Shown here piece after piece: positions 16,812 to 25,042 of a stretch of 64,000 nt of DNA; position 1 is the first letter of the stretch, and every line of letters starts with the position of its first letter. Position numbers and translations under genes: made by a program. The notes beneath the pieces are model-generated. The model ran no database searches and was not told the DNA's origin. It worked only from the letters and a program-made list of their open reading frames with translations. This DNA comes from Bosea sp. (in: a-proteobacteria) (GTDB lineage Bacteria > Pseudomonadota > Alphaproteobacteria > Rhizobiales > Beijerinckiaceae). Location: NCBI RefSeq assembly GCF_023953965.1, contig NZ_JAMLIX010000001.1, positions 1,736,501 through 1,800,500 of the forward strand, read 5' to 3'.

Positions 16812-18197
16812 TCACTCCTCCCTGAAGCCCGCGCGCATGGAATCCATGAGCGGCTGGATCAGATAGGCGATGACGGTCCGTTCGCCGGTCGGGACGAAGA
16901 CCTCGGCCGGCATGCCCGGCTTGAGTTTCGAGCGGATCTTCGGCGGGAAGCCCGCAGCGGGAACGCTGACGCGCAGCTCGTAGACCATCTGCTGCGAGAC
17001 CTCGTCGCGCAGCGCGTCGGCGGCGACGGACTTCACCTCGCCGACCGTGAAGGGCGTCGCGCGCCCCTTGAACGAGGGCAGGCGCACTTCGGCCGCCATG
17101 CCCGGGCGCAGGCTGTTCACGTCCATCGGCGCGATCTTCGCCGTGACGACGAGATCGTCGTCCTGGGGCACGATCTCCATCATCGTCTCGCCCGGCTTGA
17201 CCACCGCCCCGACCGTATGGACCTTCGAGCCGACGATGCGGCCGGCGCGCGGGGCACGGATTTCCGAACGCGCCAGCACATCCTCGGCGACGCGCAGCTT
17301 CTCGCGGGCATCGGCGAGCCTGACCCGGCATTCCGCAAGCCTGGTCGAGGCCTCCTCCGCGGCCTTGAAGCCGACCTGGTTGATCTGGAGCCGGATCTCG
17401 TCGTTGGCGACGGACAGGCGCGCCAGATCCGCCTCCAGCGAGCCGATGCGGCCCTGGAGATCGGTCAGCGACCGGCGCAGCGGATTGATGCGCGTGGCGG
17501 CGATGTAGCCCTGATCGGACAGCGGCCGCAGCTTGGCGAGCTCATCGCTGATGCTGGCCGCCTGGGCCGCGGCGGAATTGCGCTGCGCCTCGGTCGATTC
17601 GTACTGCTTCTGGGATTGCGCCAGCCGCCCCCCCAGAATGGAGATTTCCAGCTTCTGGGCCGAGGCACGCTCCCTGAAGAGGCGCTCCTGGTCGAGAACG
17701 ATGCGGCTGGCTTGCGCGCTCTCGCCGGCCTCGGTGAGCTCGCCGGGAAAGGCGGGGCGGTCGAGGCGGTCGAGCTGGGCCATGAACCGCGCTTCCTCGC
17801 CCAGGGCTTGCAGGACGCCGAGCCGTGCCACGCCGCGTTGTGCCGCGGCATGCGTCGTGTCGAGCCGCAGCAGCACCTGGCCGGCACCGACCTCGGAACC
17901 GTCGCGCACCGCGATGGCCTCGACGATGCCTCCCTCGAGATGCTGGACCGCCTTGCGGTCGCTCTCCACCACGATGCTGCCATGGGCCACGATCGCGCTG
18001 TCGAGGCGGGCGGTCGTGGCCCAGGCTCCTCCGGCGCCCAGCGCGAGGGCGATCACGATATAGCCCTTCCGCACCGGGCCACGCCAATCGCCGCCGCCCT
18101 CGGCCGGCATTCGGGCGAGCCGGAGCCAGCGTTGCGCGACGGTTCGGGCCTGTTCGAAGCGCGGGCGCCATGCCGCGACGGCGGGCAACGGTTTCAT
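16812..18197 (-). CDS. type I secretion membrane fusion protein (HlyD/PrtE family)
   Basis: This is the periplasmic adaptor of a type I secretion system, 461 residues. One N-terminal transmembrane helix (about 45-62) is followed by the first lipoyl-like half-motif (HLEGGIVEAIAVRDGSEV), a long coiled coil (about 130-290), the second half-motif (SEIRAPRAGRIVGS) and the C-terminal beta domain with the HlyD-family segment LKPGMPAEVFV. The ATG overlaps the stop of the upstream ABC gene (ATGA), so the two are translationally coupled. Partners are the PrtD-like ATPase and an outer-membrane TolC-type protein not present here. The likely cargo is the beta-helix protein encoded upstream. Confidence 0.88.
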   Translation of the reverse strand: MKPLPAVAAWRPRFEQARTVAQRWLRLARMPAEGGGDWRGPVRKGYIVIALALGAGGAWATTARLDSAIVAHGSIVVESDRKAVQHLEGGIVEAIAVRDGSEVGAGQVLLRLDTTHAAAQRGVARLGVLQALGEEARFMAQLDRLDRPAFPGELTEAGESAQASRIVLDQERLFRERASAQKLEISILGGRLAQSQKQYESTEAQRNSAAAQAASISDELAKLRPLSDQGYIAATRINPLRRSLTDLQGRIGSLEADLARLSVANDEIRLQINQVGFKAAEEASTRLAECRVRLADAREKLRVAEDVLARSEIRAPRAGRIVGSKVHTVGAVVKPGETMMEIVPQDDDLVVTAKIAPMDVNSLRPGMAAEVRLPSFKGRATPFTVGEVKSVAADALRDEVSQQMVYELRVSVPAAGFPPKIRSKLKPGMPAEVFVPTGERTVIAYLIQPLMDSMRAGFREE

Positions 18198-19930
18198 CGG
18201 CGCGCCCATCTCGCGGCCGGAAGCGGTTCGACTTGCCGCACCGGCCCGCGCGAGCCGGGGATGCGTGCTCCGGTGCCCGGCTGCAACAGCACCGGCAGGA
18301 TTTCGTCGCGCAGCCCGACCCGGACGGCCTGGCCTTTCTGCATGAGGATGATCTTGTCGACCTGCGACAGGATCTGGGGACGATGCGTGATCACGATGAC
18401 GATCGTCCCCGCCGCGCGCAGGCCCGACAAGGCGCGCGCGAGCGCGGCGTCGCCGTCCATGTCGAGATTGGCGTTCGGCTCGTCGAGCACGACCAGCGCG
18501 GGCTCGCCGTAAAGCGCCCGCGCCAGGCCGATCCGCTGCCGCTGCCCCCCGGACAGGGTCGCTCCGTCGTCGCCGATCTGCGTCGCATAGCCGTCCGGAA
18601 AACCCTGGACGAGCTCGTGCGCGGCTGCCGCCGATGCGGCGGCGACGGCCGCCTCGTCGGTGGCGGCGGGGTCGAAGCGCGTGATGTTGTCGCGCACGCT
18701 TCCGGCGAACAGCTCGACATCCTGCGGCAGGTAGCCGAGAATCCGGCCGCGTTGCGCATCGGAAAAATGCCGGATGTCGTTGCCGTCGAGGCGCACGACC
18801 CCCTGCGTCGGCTGCCAGACGCCGACCAGCGCCCGCGCCAGCGAGGACTTGCCCGAGCCCGTCAGGCCAACGACGGCCGCGATCTCGCCCGGCTCGACCT
18901 CGAACGAAACATTGTGCAGCAGCAGCGCTTGCGCGCCCGGCGCGCGCAGGCTCAGGCCCTCGACGCGCAGCGGCCCCGCCGGATGGGGCAGCGTCATGGT
19001 CTCGCCACCTCGCGGCGCCTCCAGCGTCGCATCGAGGCGCTGGAGGGCGCTTCGCGCGGAAACGAAGCTTTTCCACTGGCCGACGGCGCCCTCGATCGGA
19101 GCGAGCGCCCGCCCCATGATCAGCGAGGCGGCGAAGATCACGCCCGCCGCGATGTTCTGGTTGATGGCGAGATAGGCGCCGACGCCGAGCACGGCGCATT
19201 GCAGCGTCAGTCGCAGCAGCTTCGTCGCCGCCAGCAGCGTGCCGCCCCAGTCGGCGGCGCGCGTGTGGTGCGCCAGCGCCCGGCGATGCCCGAGCCGCCA
19301 TTTCCCGCCGATGGCCTCGCCCATCCCCAATGCCTTGATGACCTCCGCGTTCCGGAAGGAGGCGGCGAGGCGCTCGCTGGCGCCGTGGCCGAGCTCCGCC
19401 GCGCGGATGAGCGACGTCTTGGTGATGCGCTCGTTCAGCAGCGCGACGCCCAGGATGGCGACCGCACCGGCCGTAGCGACGAGGCCGATCGCCGGATGCA
19501 GCAGGAAGCAGAGGCCGAGATAGATCGGAATCCAGGGCGCATCCATCAGCGCCGGCACCAGGCTGCCGGACAAGGTCGCCCGCAAGGTCTCGACATCGCG
19601 TATGGGCGAAATGTGCTGCGAGCCCCTCGCTTCCAGCGCGCCGCGAAACGCCGCCTCGAAGGCGGGCTCGGTCAGGGCCCGGTCGAGGCACAGGCCGAGC
19701 TGGACGAGCGCGCGGCTGCGGAAATGCTCGAGCGCGGCATAGGCGGCGAACAGGGCGAGCACGATCAGGGAGAGCATGACCAGCGTCGTGCCGTTCCGGC
19801 TCGTCAGCACCCGGTCGTAGATCTGCATCGTGTAGAGCGGGGATACGAAAACGAACAGGTTGAGCACGAAGGAAAGCCCGAACAGCGCAGCGAATGCGGG
19901 TCTGAGGCTGCGAAGCGTTTGCGAGAGCAT
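18194..19930 (-). CDS. type I secretion ABC transporter (PrtD family)
   Basis: This 578-residue inner-membrane ABC exporter has an N-terminal transmembrane domain (about 15-300). The C-terminal ATPase has Walker A GLTGSGKS near residue 358, Q-loop LPQDVELFAGSV, signature LSGGQRQRIGLARAL, Walker B LVVLDEPNANLD and the H-loop VITHRP. It lacks an N-terminal C39 peptidase domain, as is usual for PrtD-type exporters of proteins with C-terminal signals. The start at 19930 (MLSQTLRSL) is favoured because the family begins close to the first helix; the longer frame is arginine-rich and not protein-like. A strong hairpin lies between it and the cargo gene upstream. Confidence 0.88.
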   Translation of the reverse strand: MLSQTLRSLRPAFAALFGLSFVLNLFVFVSPLYTMQIYDRVLTSRNGTTLVMLSLIVLALFAAYAALEHFRSRALVQLGLCLDRALTEPAFEAAFRGALEARGSQHISPIRDVETLRATLSGSLVPALMDAPWIPIYLGLCFLLHPAIGLVATAGAVAILGVALLNERITKTSLIRAAELGHGASERLAASFRNAEVIKALGMGEAIGGKWRLGHRRALAHHTRAADWGGTLLAATKLLRLTLQCAVLGVGAYLAINQNIAAGVIFAASLIMGRALAPIEGAVGQWKSFVSARSALQRLDATLEAPRGGETMTLPHPAGPLRVEGLSLRAPGAQALLLHNVSFEVEPGEIAAVVGLTGSGKSSLARALVGVWQPTQGVVRLDGNDIRHFSDAQRGRILGYLPQDVELFAGSVRDNITRFDPAATDEAAVAAASAAAAHELVQGFPDGYATQIGDDGATLSGGQRQRIGLARALYGEPALVVLDEPNANLDMDGDAALARALSGLRAAGTIVIVITHRPQILSQVDKIILMQKGQAVRVGLRDEILPVLLQPGTGARIPGSRGPVRQVEPLPAARWARR

Positions 19931-20039
19931 CGTCGTGGGATTCCTTGCGGCTTTCGCGATCGGCAGGCGCCGGGGGCAAGGCCGATGCCGGCCCGACAAG
20001 GCGGCAAACGCCGGCCGCCGCCTCATTCTCGAAGGAGGG

Positions 20040-20070
20040 GCGACCCGGCCCCGGTGCGAGGCCGGGTCGC
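20040..20070 (-). terminator. hairpin between cargo gene and exporter gene
   Basis: GCGACCCGGCC pairs perfectly with GGCCGGGTCGC around a nine-base loop, just downstream of the beta-helix gene. No T-run follows on the transcribed strand, so it may be a partial terminator or a 3' stabilising stem. It would give more cargo than exporter transcript. That role is inference. Confidence 0.5.
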
Positions 20071-20090
20071 CCTGTAAGGGGATTTACGAA

Positions 20091-22376
20091 TTACCAGTGC
20101 CAGTGGGCAAAATGACCGTGGTCATGATTGTCGTGCTGTGCCTGGAAATCCTGGAACCAGTTCCGGCCGTTGCCATGGCCGGTCCAGGATGCGTGGTGAC
20201 CGCCCCAGCCGCCCCAGCCGCCGGGCGCGGCTGTCGGGGGCGGGGAAGGCTCCGCGACGACCGGCGGGGAAGGCTCCGCGACGACCGGTGGGGCAGGCTC
20301 CGCGACGACCGGTGGGGCAGGCTCCGCGACGACCGGTGGGGCAGGCTCTGCGACGACCGGCGGGGCAGGCTCCGCGACGACCGGCGGGGCAGGCTCTGCG
20401 ACGACCGGTGGGGCTGGCTCCGCGACGACCGGCGGGGCGGGCTCCAGGGCGGGGGGGGCGGGCTCGACCGTGACGGGAGGCGTGGTTTCGGCCGTGGCCG
20501 GCGGCTTCGTCGCCGGCGTGTCCGCATCCGGGATCCGGCTCACGCCGGTTGCTCCGATCGACCCGAACGGGACCGACTCGATGCCGTGCGACTGCGCCGC
20601 CGATCCCGCCGTGAAGCTGTAGTCGCCGTTCGCGGCGTTCGCGAAGCCGGACTGGGCGGTCACGACGCTGCCGACATCGCCGCCGCGCTGCTGGAAGCTC
20701 GCGAGCGAGACATCCGCGACGGTCAGCCGCGCGCCATCGGGGTTGTAGTAGACGTTGCCGTGGATCAGGGCAGGATCGGTCTGGTCGGTATCGATCGTGT
20801 TGCTGCCGTCCTTCGAGACCTGAATGAAATTCTCATAGGTCTTGTTGCCGGTGATCGCATAGCCGTCGACGGCGATGGTCGAGATGCCGTATTTCCCGTT
20901 GTCCAGCACCGTGTTGTCGTGGATCGAATTGTTCGATCCGCCATGGATCAGGATGCCGCTGAAAGAGGTTCCCTCGATGTAGTTGCCGTAGATTTCCGCA
21001 TTGCTCGCGAGATTGTCGAGATAGATGCCGGAGCTCCAGTTCTCCGCAAACCCGCCGTCCCGGGTGTTGAGGCCGCCGGCATCGACGATGCTGTTGTAGC
21101 GGATGGTGTCGCCCATCGCGCCGGGGTCCTCGTGGGAGAACAGGTAGATCGCGCCGACATCGGGCGTCTGCTGGCCGGCATGGCGGATGTCGTTGTATTC
21201 GATGACGTTGCCGCCGGACGCGATGTTGGGATCGTGGTTGTTCTCGGAAATGGCGAAGCGCGGAACGTTGGTGATCGTGTTGTGGTCGATCTGGTTGCGC
21301 GCCGATTCCTGCATGTCGATCGCGCCGTATTGAACGAAGGCCTCGTTCGAATGATCGACCGTATTGTTCGAGATCGTGTTGCGGCTGGTGCCCGCCGTCA
21401 GGGCGATGGCGCTCGACCAGATATGCTCGAAGCTGTTGCCGGAGATGACGTTGCCGGTGCTGCTGCCGTGCAGCGCGACACCGAGCCCGACATTGGCGAA
21501 ATGGTTCGCGTCCACCGTCAGCCCGGTCGCGTTATGCGCCTCGATCGCCCCGGTGGCGGGATCGCCCGATACCGCCGCCGTATCGGTCAGCGTCAGGCCC
21601 CTGATGGTCACGTCCTTCGCGCCGTCGACGACGAACAGGCTATGATCGGAGGATGCGACCGCGCCCTCGCCGGTGAAGCCGGCGGGCGCCTTGAACAGGA
21701 TGGTGCCCGTGCGGCTATCGAAGGACCATTCGCCCACACCGTCCGGAACCGGCTCGGAAACATAGAAGCGGCTGGCCGGGCCGAGATCGTAATTGGCCTC
21801 GGATGTGAAGGTCATCACGTTGCCGTTGACCGACGCGATGGTCAGGCGGTCGTTGGCATAGCCGTTCTCCGAGAACACCGTCACCGTCTGCCCGACCTGC
21901 GGGGCGTGACCGGCAGGAAAGTCGGCAGGGTCGAAGGCGAGCGACTTGCCGGGATCGGCGCCGCGCGGCAGATCCTGCCCCCAGAGCCAGCCGCCGCGAA
22001 TCGGGTCGGACGGATCGACATCGGGAAAGCGGCTTTGGACCTGCTGCACGCCGCCGACGGTGAGTTGCAGGACCTGGGCGTCGTCGACATGGGCCGACCA
22101 GACGCCGTTGGCGCCCTGGGTCCAGCCGGTGACCGGCGAGCCGCCGCTGACGATGGCGTTCTGGCCGGGCGAGGCCACGAAGGACGAGCCGGAATCGGCC
22201 GAGGTCAGACGGATGGGAGAATCGACATGATAGGTACCCCCTGCGAGGTAGGTCGTATCGGCGCCGCCGCTCTGCCGCATGGCGGCCTGGGCACGCTCCA
22301 GCGTGGCGAAGGCCGAGGACGGGTCGAGGCCGGAATTCGCGTCGTTTCCGGTTGTAGATACGTAGAAATTGGCCAT
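20091..22376 (-). CDS. secreted right-handed beta-helix protein, probable type I cargo
   Basis: This 761-residue protein has no Sec signal: it starts MANFYVSTTGNDANSG. Residues about 1-600 show repeated short N- and G-rich rungs (for example HNTITNV, YNDIRHAG, GNYIEG) typical of right-handed parallel beta-helices such as pectate-lyase-like enzymes, epimerases and glycan lyases. A proline-rich region (about 640-715) has eight tandem PPVVA units, then a glycine/tryptophan stretch and a His-rich tail ending in HWHW. No RTX nonapeptides are visible. The adjoining PrtD and HlyD genes suggest export by type I secretion, as known for rhizobial glycanases PlyA and ExsH. Its action on the local polysaccharide is inferred; no catalytic residues were identified. 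Confidence 0.8.
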   Translation of the reverse strand: MANFYVSTTGNDANSGLDPSSAFATLERAQAAMRQSGGADTTYLAGGTYHVDSPIRLTSADSGSSFVASPGQNAIVSGGSPVTGWTQGANGVWSAHVDDAQVLQLTVGGVQQVQSRFPDVDPSDPIRGGWLWGQDLPRGADPGKSLAFDPADFPAGHAPQVGQTVTVFSENGYANDRLTIASVNGNVMTFTSEANYDLGPASRFYVSEPVPDGVGEWSFDSRTGTILFKAPAGFTGEGAVASSDHSLFVVDGAKDVTIRGLTLTDTAAVSGDPATGAIEAHNATGLTVDANHFANVGLGVALHGSSTGNVISGNSFEHIWSSAIALTAGTSRNTISNNTVDHSNEAFVQYGAIDMQESARNQIDHNTITNVPRFAISENNHDPNIASGGNVIEYNDIRHAGQQTPDVGAIYLFSHEDPGAMGDTIRYNSIVDAGGLNTRDGGFAENWSSGIYLDNLASNAEIYGNYIEGTSFSGILIHGGSNNSIHDNTVLDNGKYGISTIAVDGYAITGNKTYENFIQVSKDGSNTIDTDQTDPALIHGNVYYNPDGARLTVADVSLASFQQRGGDVGSVVTAQSGFANAANGDYSFTAGSAAQSHGIESVPFGSIGATGVSRIPDADTPATKPPATAETTPPVTVEPAPPALEPAPPVVAEPAPPVVAEPAPPVVAEPAPPVVAEPAPPVVAEPAPPVVAEPAPPVVAEPSPPVVAEPSPPPTAAPGGWGGWGGHHASWTGHGNGRNWFQDFQAQHDNHDHGHFAHWHW
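20240..20445 (-). repeat. 24-bp tandem coding repeat (EPAPPVVA units)
   Basis: The element GCGACGACCGG recurs eight times at exact 24-base steps. It encodes EPAPPVVA or EPSPPVVA units of the beta-helix protein. Units differ at only a few bases, so copy number may vary by slippage. It acts as a stiff linker between the helix domain and the C-terminal tail. Confidence 0.9.
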
Positions 22377-22526
22377 AAAGGGGTCCCCTGTTAAGGCAAG
22401 AACGCGCTTGGTGCGGTCGAGCCCCTAGATACCCCTGTTCAACAATTCCGTTCTACCCAAAGGGATGAATTAATAGTAAATGGTATTAGTTCATCGGTAC
22501 TATATGTCCGGATTTGAGACAGTATA

Positions 22527-22823
22527 TCAATCGGTTATTTTTTTGCTTGCTGACCCTCGCCCTGTGGACGAAACAGCCCCGGCGGCTGCTGAATGGCAGG
22601 TCGTCAGATGATGGTCGCAACATTCCGCGCCCGCTGCCAGGCGATCGACGTACTTCCGGAAGGCGGCGAGAGTCGCGACCGGGCGCTGACAATGATCGCA
22701 GATCACGAGCGCCCGGGCGCGGAGGTCGCGCGGCAGCAGAACCGCGGGTGAGCCGCAATTGCGGCAACCGAAGCCCGCGCCGGACGGCGGGAGCGCAGCC
22801 GGGTGGAGGATGCGTCCGCTCAT
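22527..22823 (-). CDS. small zinc-ribbon protein coupled to wzc-like gene
   Basis: This 98-residue protein carries two CxxC pairs (C20/C23 and C42/C45), a zinc-ribbon arrangement. A Cys/His cluster follows (C68, C69, H71, H72, C76). Its ATG overlaps the stop of the polysaccharide co-polymerase gene (ATGA), so the two are translated together. No membrane helix is seen. The family is not one I recognise with a known function; a regulatory or scaffold role with the co-polymerase is possible. The tail after residue 80 is serine- and alanine-rich and could be poorly conserved. Confidence 0.6.
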   Translation of the reverse strand: MSGRILHPAALPPSGAGFGCRNCGSPAVLLPRDLRARALVICDHCQRPVATLAAFRKYVDRLAAGAECCDHHLTTCHSAAAGAVSSTGRGSASKKITD

Positions 22824-24997
22824 GCCGAAGCCTGATAAAAGGATTTGTAGCTGCGGTAGACCCGCCCGCGGTCGGGGGTGTTGTAGCGGCCCTGCTCCTC
22901 GAGATCGACGCCGTTGAGCACGATGCCGCCGACATCCAGCCCGAGCCTGGCGAGGTGATCGAGCGTCGCGGAGACGGTCGTCCTCAGCGTATCGTTCCAT
23001 TTGACCACGTGCAGCACGGTGTCGGCGTGCTCGCGCAGCAAGGCGCAATCGGCTGAAAGCAGAACGGGCGCGACCTCGAACAGGATGACGTCGTAGCGCG
23101 TGCGCGCCTCGTGCAGCATCGCCTCGAAGGCGGGGTTCGAATAGACGTTCTGACCGTCCCGCAGGCCGGATGCGCGCCGGACCGTGGCGACGGGGGCCGC
23201 AGCCGCGGCTGCGTCGCCGCTATGCGGAAAGCACCGGTCGAGCAACGCCTCATGCGGGAAATTCTCGCCGAGCAGGAGGCGGCGGGGAGAGCCGTCGACC
23301 ACCAGAACGCGCTGCCCCATCGCCGCCAGGACGCGGGCCATGGCCGAGGCCACCAGGGATTTGCCTTCGCCCGGCGCGGAGGAGGTGATCAGCACCACCT
23401 TCGGCGGCTTGGTGGGGGAGAACAGCTCGGCCACCGTCGAGCGGACCGCTTCGACGAAGACGAGACCCTCCAGGCCGTCCGGATAGCGCTCGAGCTTGGG
23501 AAGCAGCCCGACGCAATTGCCGTGGTTCTCCACGGCGAATTCGCTCTCGCTGCGGAAACCGCGATCCCGCTTCTCCAGCATGTAGGAGAGAGAGGCCCCT
23601 GCCGCCAAGCCGCCCAGCAGGCCGAGGCCGAGCACGAGGGCCGGGCCGGGGGTGCTCGGCAGGGAGGGGATTTCGGCGGGGGCCAGGATCTGTGCGACGA
23701 CCGGCTTCAACTCGCTCACGGCGCTGGCTTGCTGCTGGGCATCGGCGAGCTGCTTGACGCGGTCGCGCGCGGCGGTCGCTTCGGCCTGCAGGGTCCGCAG
23801 CTGGCCTTCCAGACCCCGTGCTTCGATCGACTTCGCCTGCAGGGTCGCGACGCGCGCCGACAGCGCCGCTTCCGCAGCGCGGGCGGCCTCGACATCGGTC
23901 TCGATATTGGCGACGGACTGGGCGAGCTGGTTCTTCAGGCGATCCTGCACCGAGTTGAGCGTCAGCCGCAGCCGCGCGACGGCGGGATGGCGCTCTCCGG
24001 TCATGCCGATCATCTCGTCGAGCGCCCGGCGCGCCTTGCCCTCCTCGTCCAGGAGAGCCTGGACCACGGGAGATCCACCGAGATCCGTCGCCTGCGGGAC
24101 ATGTCCGGCGGCGATGGATTCCTGCGCGCGGCGCAGGCGCATCTCTTCCGCCAGGCGCGTCGCCGAAGCGGCGTTGACCTGGGTCAGGACGTCGCGAAGC
24201 TGCTGCTGCTGGACGTCCGCGCCGTCCTGCCCGAGCTCGACGAAGCCGGTCCGGACGCGGAACTGCTCGATCTCCTTCTCGATCCTCGCAAGGTTGATGC
24301 GCGCTTCCCGCGCCTGGACGCCATACCACCGGCTGGAGCGCTGCGAGGCGCTGGTGGTGGCTTCCATCTTACGCCGCAGATATTCGCTCCCGAAGGCATT
24401 GACGATGCGCGCGGCGCGGTCGGGATCGGTATCGCGGTATGTGAGCGTGATCAGATAGGCTTTCGTGTCGTTGCCGACCGTCAGCGAGGCCAGCAAGCCC
24501 TGCGCGACGCTGTCGCGCAGGGCTTGCGGGTTCGGAGTTTCGCTCAAGCCCGCAAAGTCGCGAACGGCGCTGCGGACCCGCGACGGCAGGATCACCTCGC
24601 CGGCGCTCGCGACGAGACGCGACAGGAACGAGGGTTTTACAGGCTGCCTGTCGAGGTTCAGGCGAAGAACGACGGCCCGCGCCGTGGCGAGCGAACGGAT
24701 GATCCGCGCTTCGCTCTCCACCAGCGTCGAGGCATCGAGCGCGACGCTGCTCGACTTGCCCCCGGCGGCTCCGGTCTCCTCGCGCGTGAAGTCGAATTGC
24801 ATGACCAGGTCGGTGGCGTAGCGGCGCGGCATGAGCATCAGGGCCAGCACGGCAACCAGCATGGCGGCGCAGGTGATCGCGAGGATCAGGCCGCGCCGGC
24901 GCCAGAGCATCGAGACGAAGTCGAAGGTCACGGTGTCATAGTGCCGCGAGAGCGCAGGCGGCTGGCGCGGTGTCCGTATTTCACTGAAGAAATCCAT
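22820..24997 (-). CDS. Wzc/ExoP-like polysaccharide co-polymerase with altered kinase domain
   Basis: This 725-residue inner-membrane protein controls chain length and export of polysaccharide. It has a Wzz domain (TM1 about 36-56, periplasmic coiled coil about 210-430, TM2 about 455-477). A C-terminal BY-kinase-like domain has Walker A SSAPGEGKS near residue 540. Walker A' reads VLVVDGSPRR and Walker B reads DVILFEVAPV, where the family normally has an aspartate (hhhDTPP); here it is glutamate. The tail has a short tyrosine cluster (RYNTP, VYRSYKSFYQ). Kinase activity may be weak or lost. It lies directly upstream of the zinc-ribbon gene and downstream of the priming transferase gene. Confidence 0.87.
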   Translation of the reverse strand: MDFFSEIRTPRQPPALSRHYDTVTFDFVSMLWRRRGLILAITCAAMLVAVLALMLMPRRYATDLVMQFDFTREETGAAGGKSSSVALDASTLVESEARIIRSLATARAVVLRLNLDRQPVKPSFLSRLVASAGEVILPSRVRSAVRDFAGLSETPNPQALRDSVAQGLLASLTVGNDTKAYLITLTYRDTDPDRAARIVNAFGSEYLRRKMEATTSASQRSSRWYGVQAREARINLARIEKEIEQFRVRTGFVELGQDGADVQQQQLRDVLTQVNAASATRLAEEMRLRRAQESIAAGHVPQATDLGGSPVVQALLDEEGKARRALDEMIGMTGERHPAVARLRLTLNSVQDRLKNQLAQSVANIETDVEAARAAEAALSARVATLQAKSIEARGLEGQLRTLQAEATAARDRVKQLADAQQQASAVSELKPVVAQILAPAEIPSLPSTPGPALVLGLGLLGGLAAGASLSYMLEKRDRGFRSESEFAVENHGNCVGLLPKLERYPDGLEGLVFVEAVRSTVAELFSPTKPPKVVLITSSAPGEGKSLVASAMARVLAAMGQRVLVVDGSPRRLLLGENFPHEALLDRCFPHSGDAAAAAAPVATVRRASGLRDGQNVYSNPAFEAMLHEARTRYDVILFEVAPVLLSADCALLREHADTVLHVVKWNDTLRTTVSATLDHLARLGLDVGGIVLNGVDLEEQGRYNTPDRGRVYRSYKSFYQASA

Positions 24998-25042
24998 GGT
25001 GACCTGCCTCGCCTGCCGTTCCGATCGGGTTCTTGCGGCGCC

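Noticed and set aside
18194..20026. Extended N-terminus for the type I secretion ATPase (start 20026)
   Set aside because: The extra 32 residues are Arg/Pro-rich and unlike the family; ATG 19930 is just before the first helix.
20240..20445. Regular 24-base repeats that might suggest a CRISPR array
   Set aside because: There are no unique spacers. The repeats are contiguous and in frame, encoding EPAPPVVA units within the beta-helix protein.
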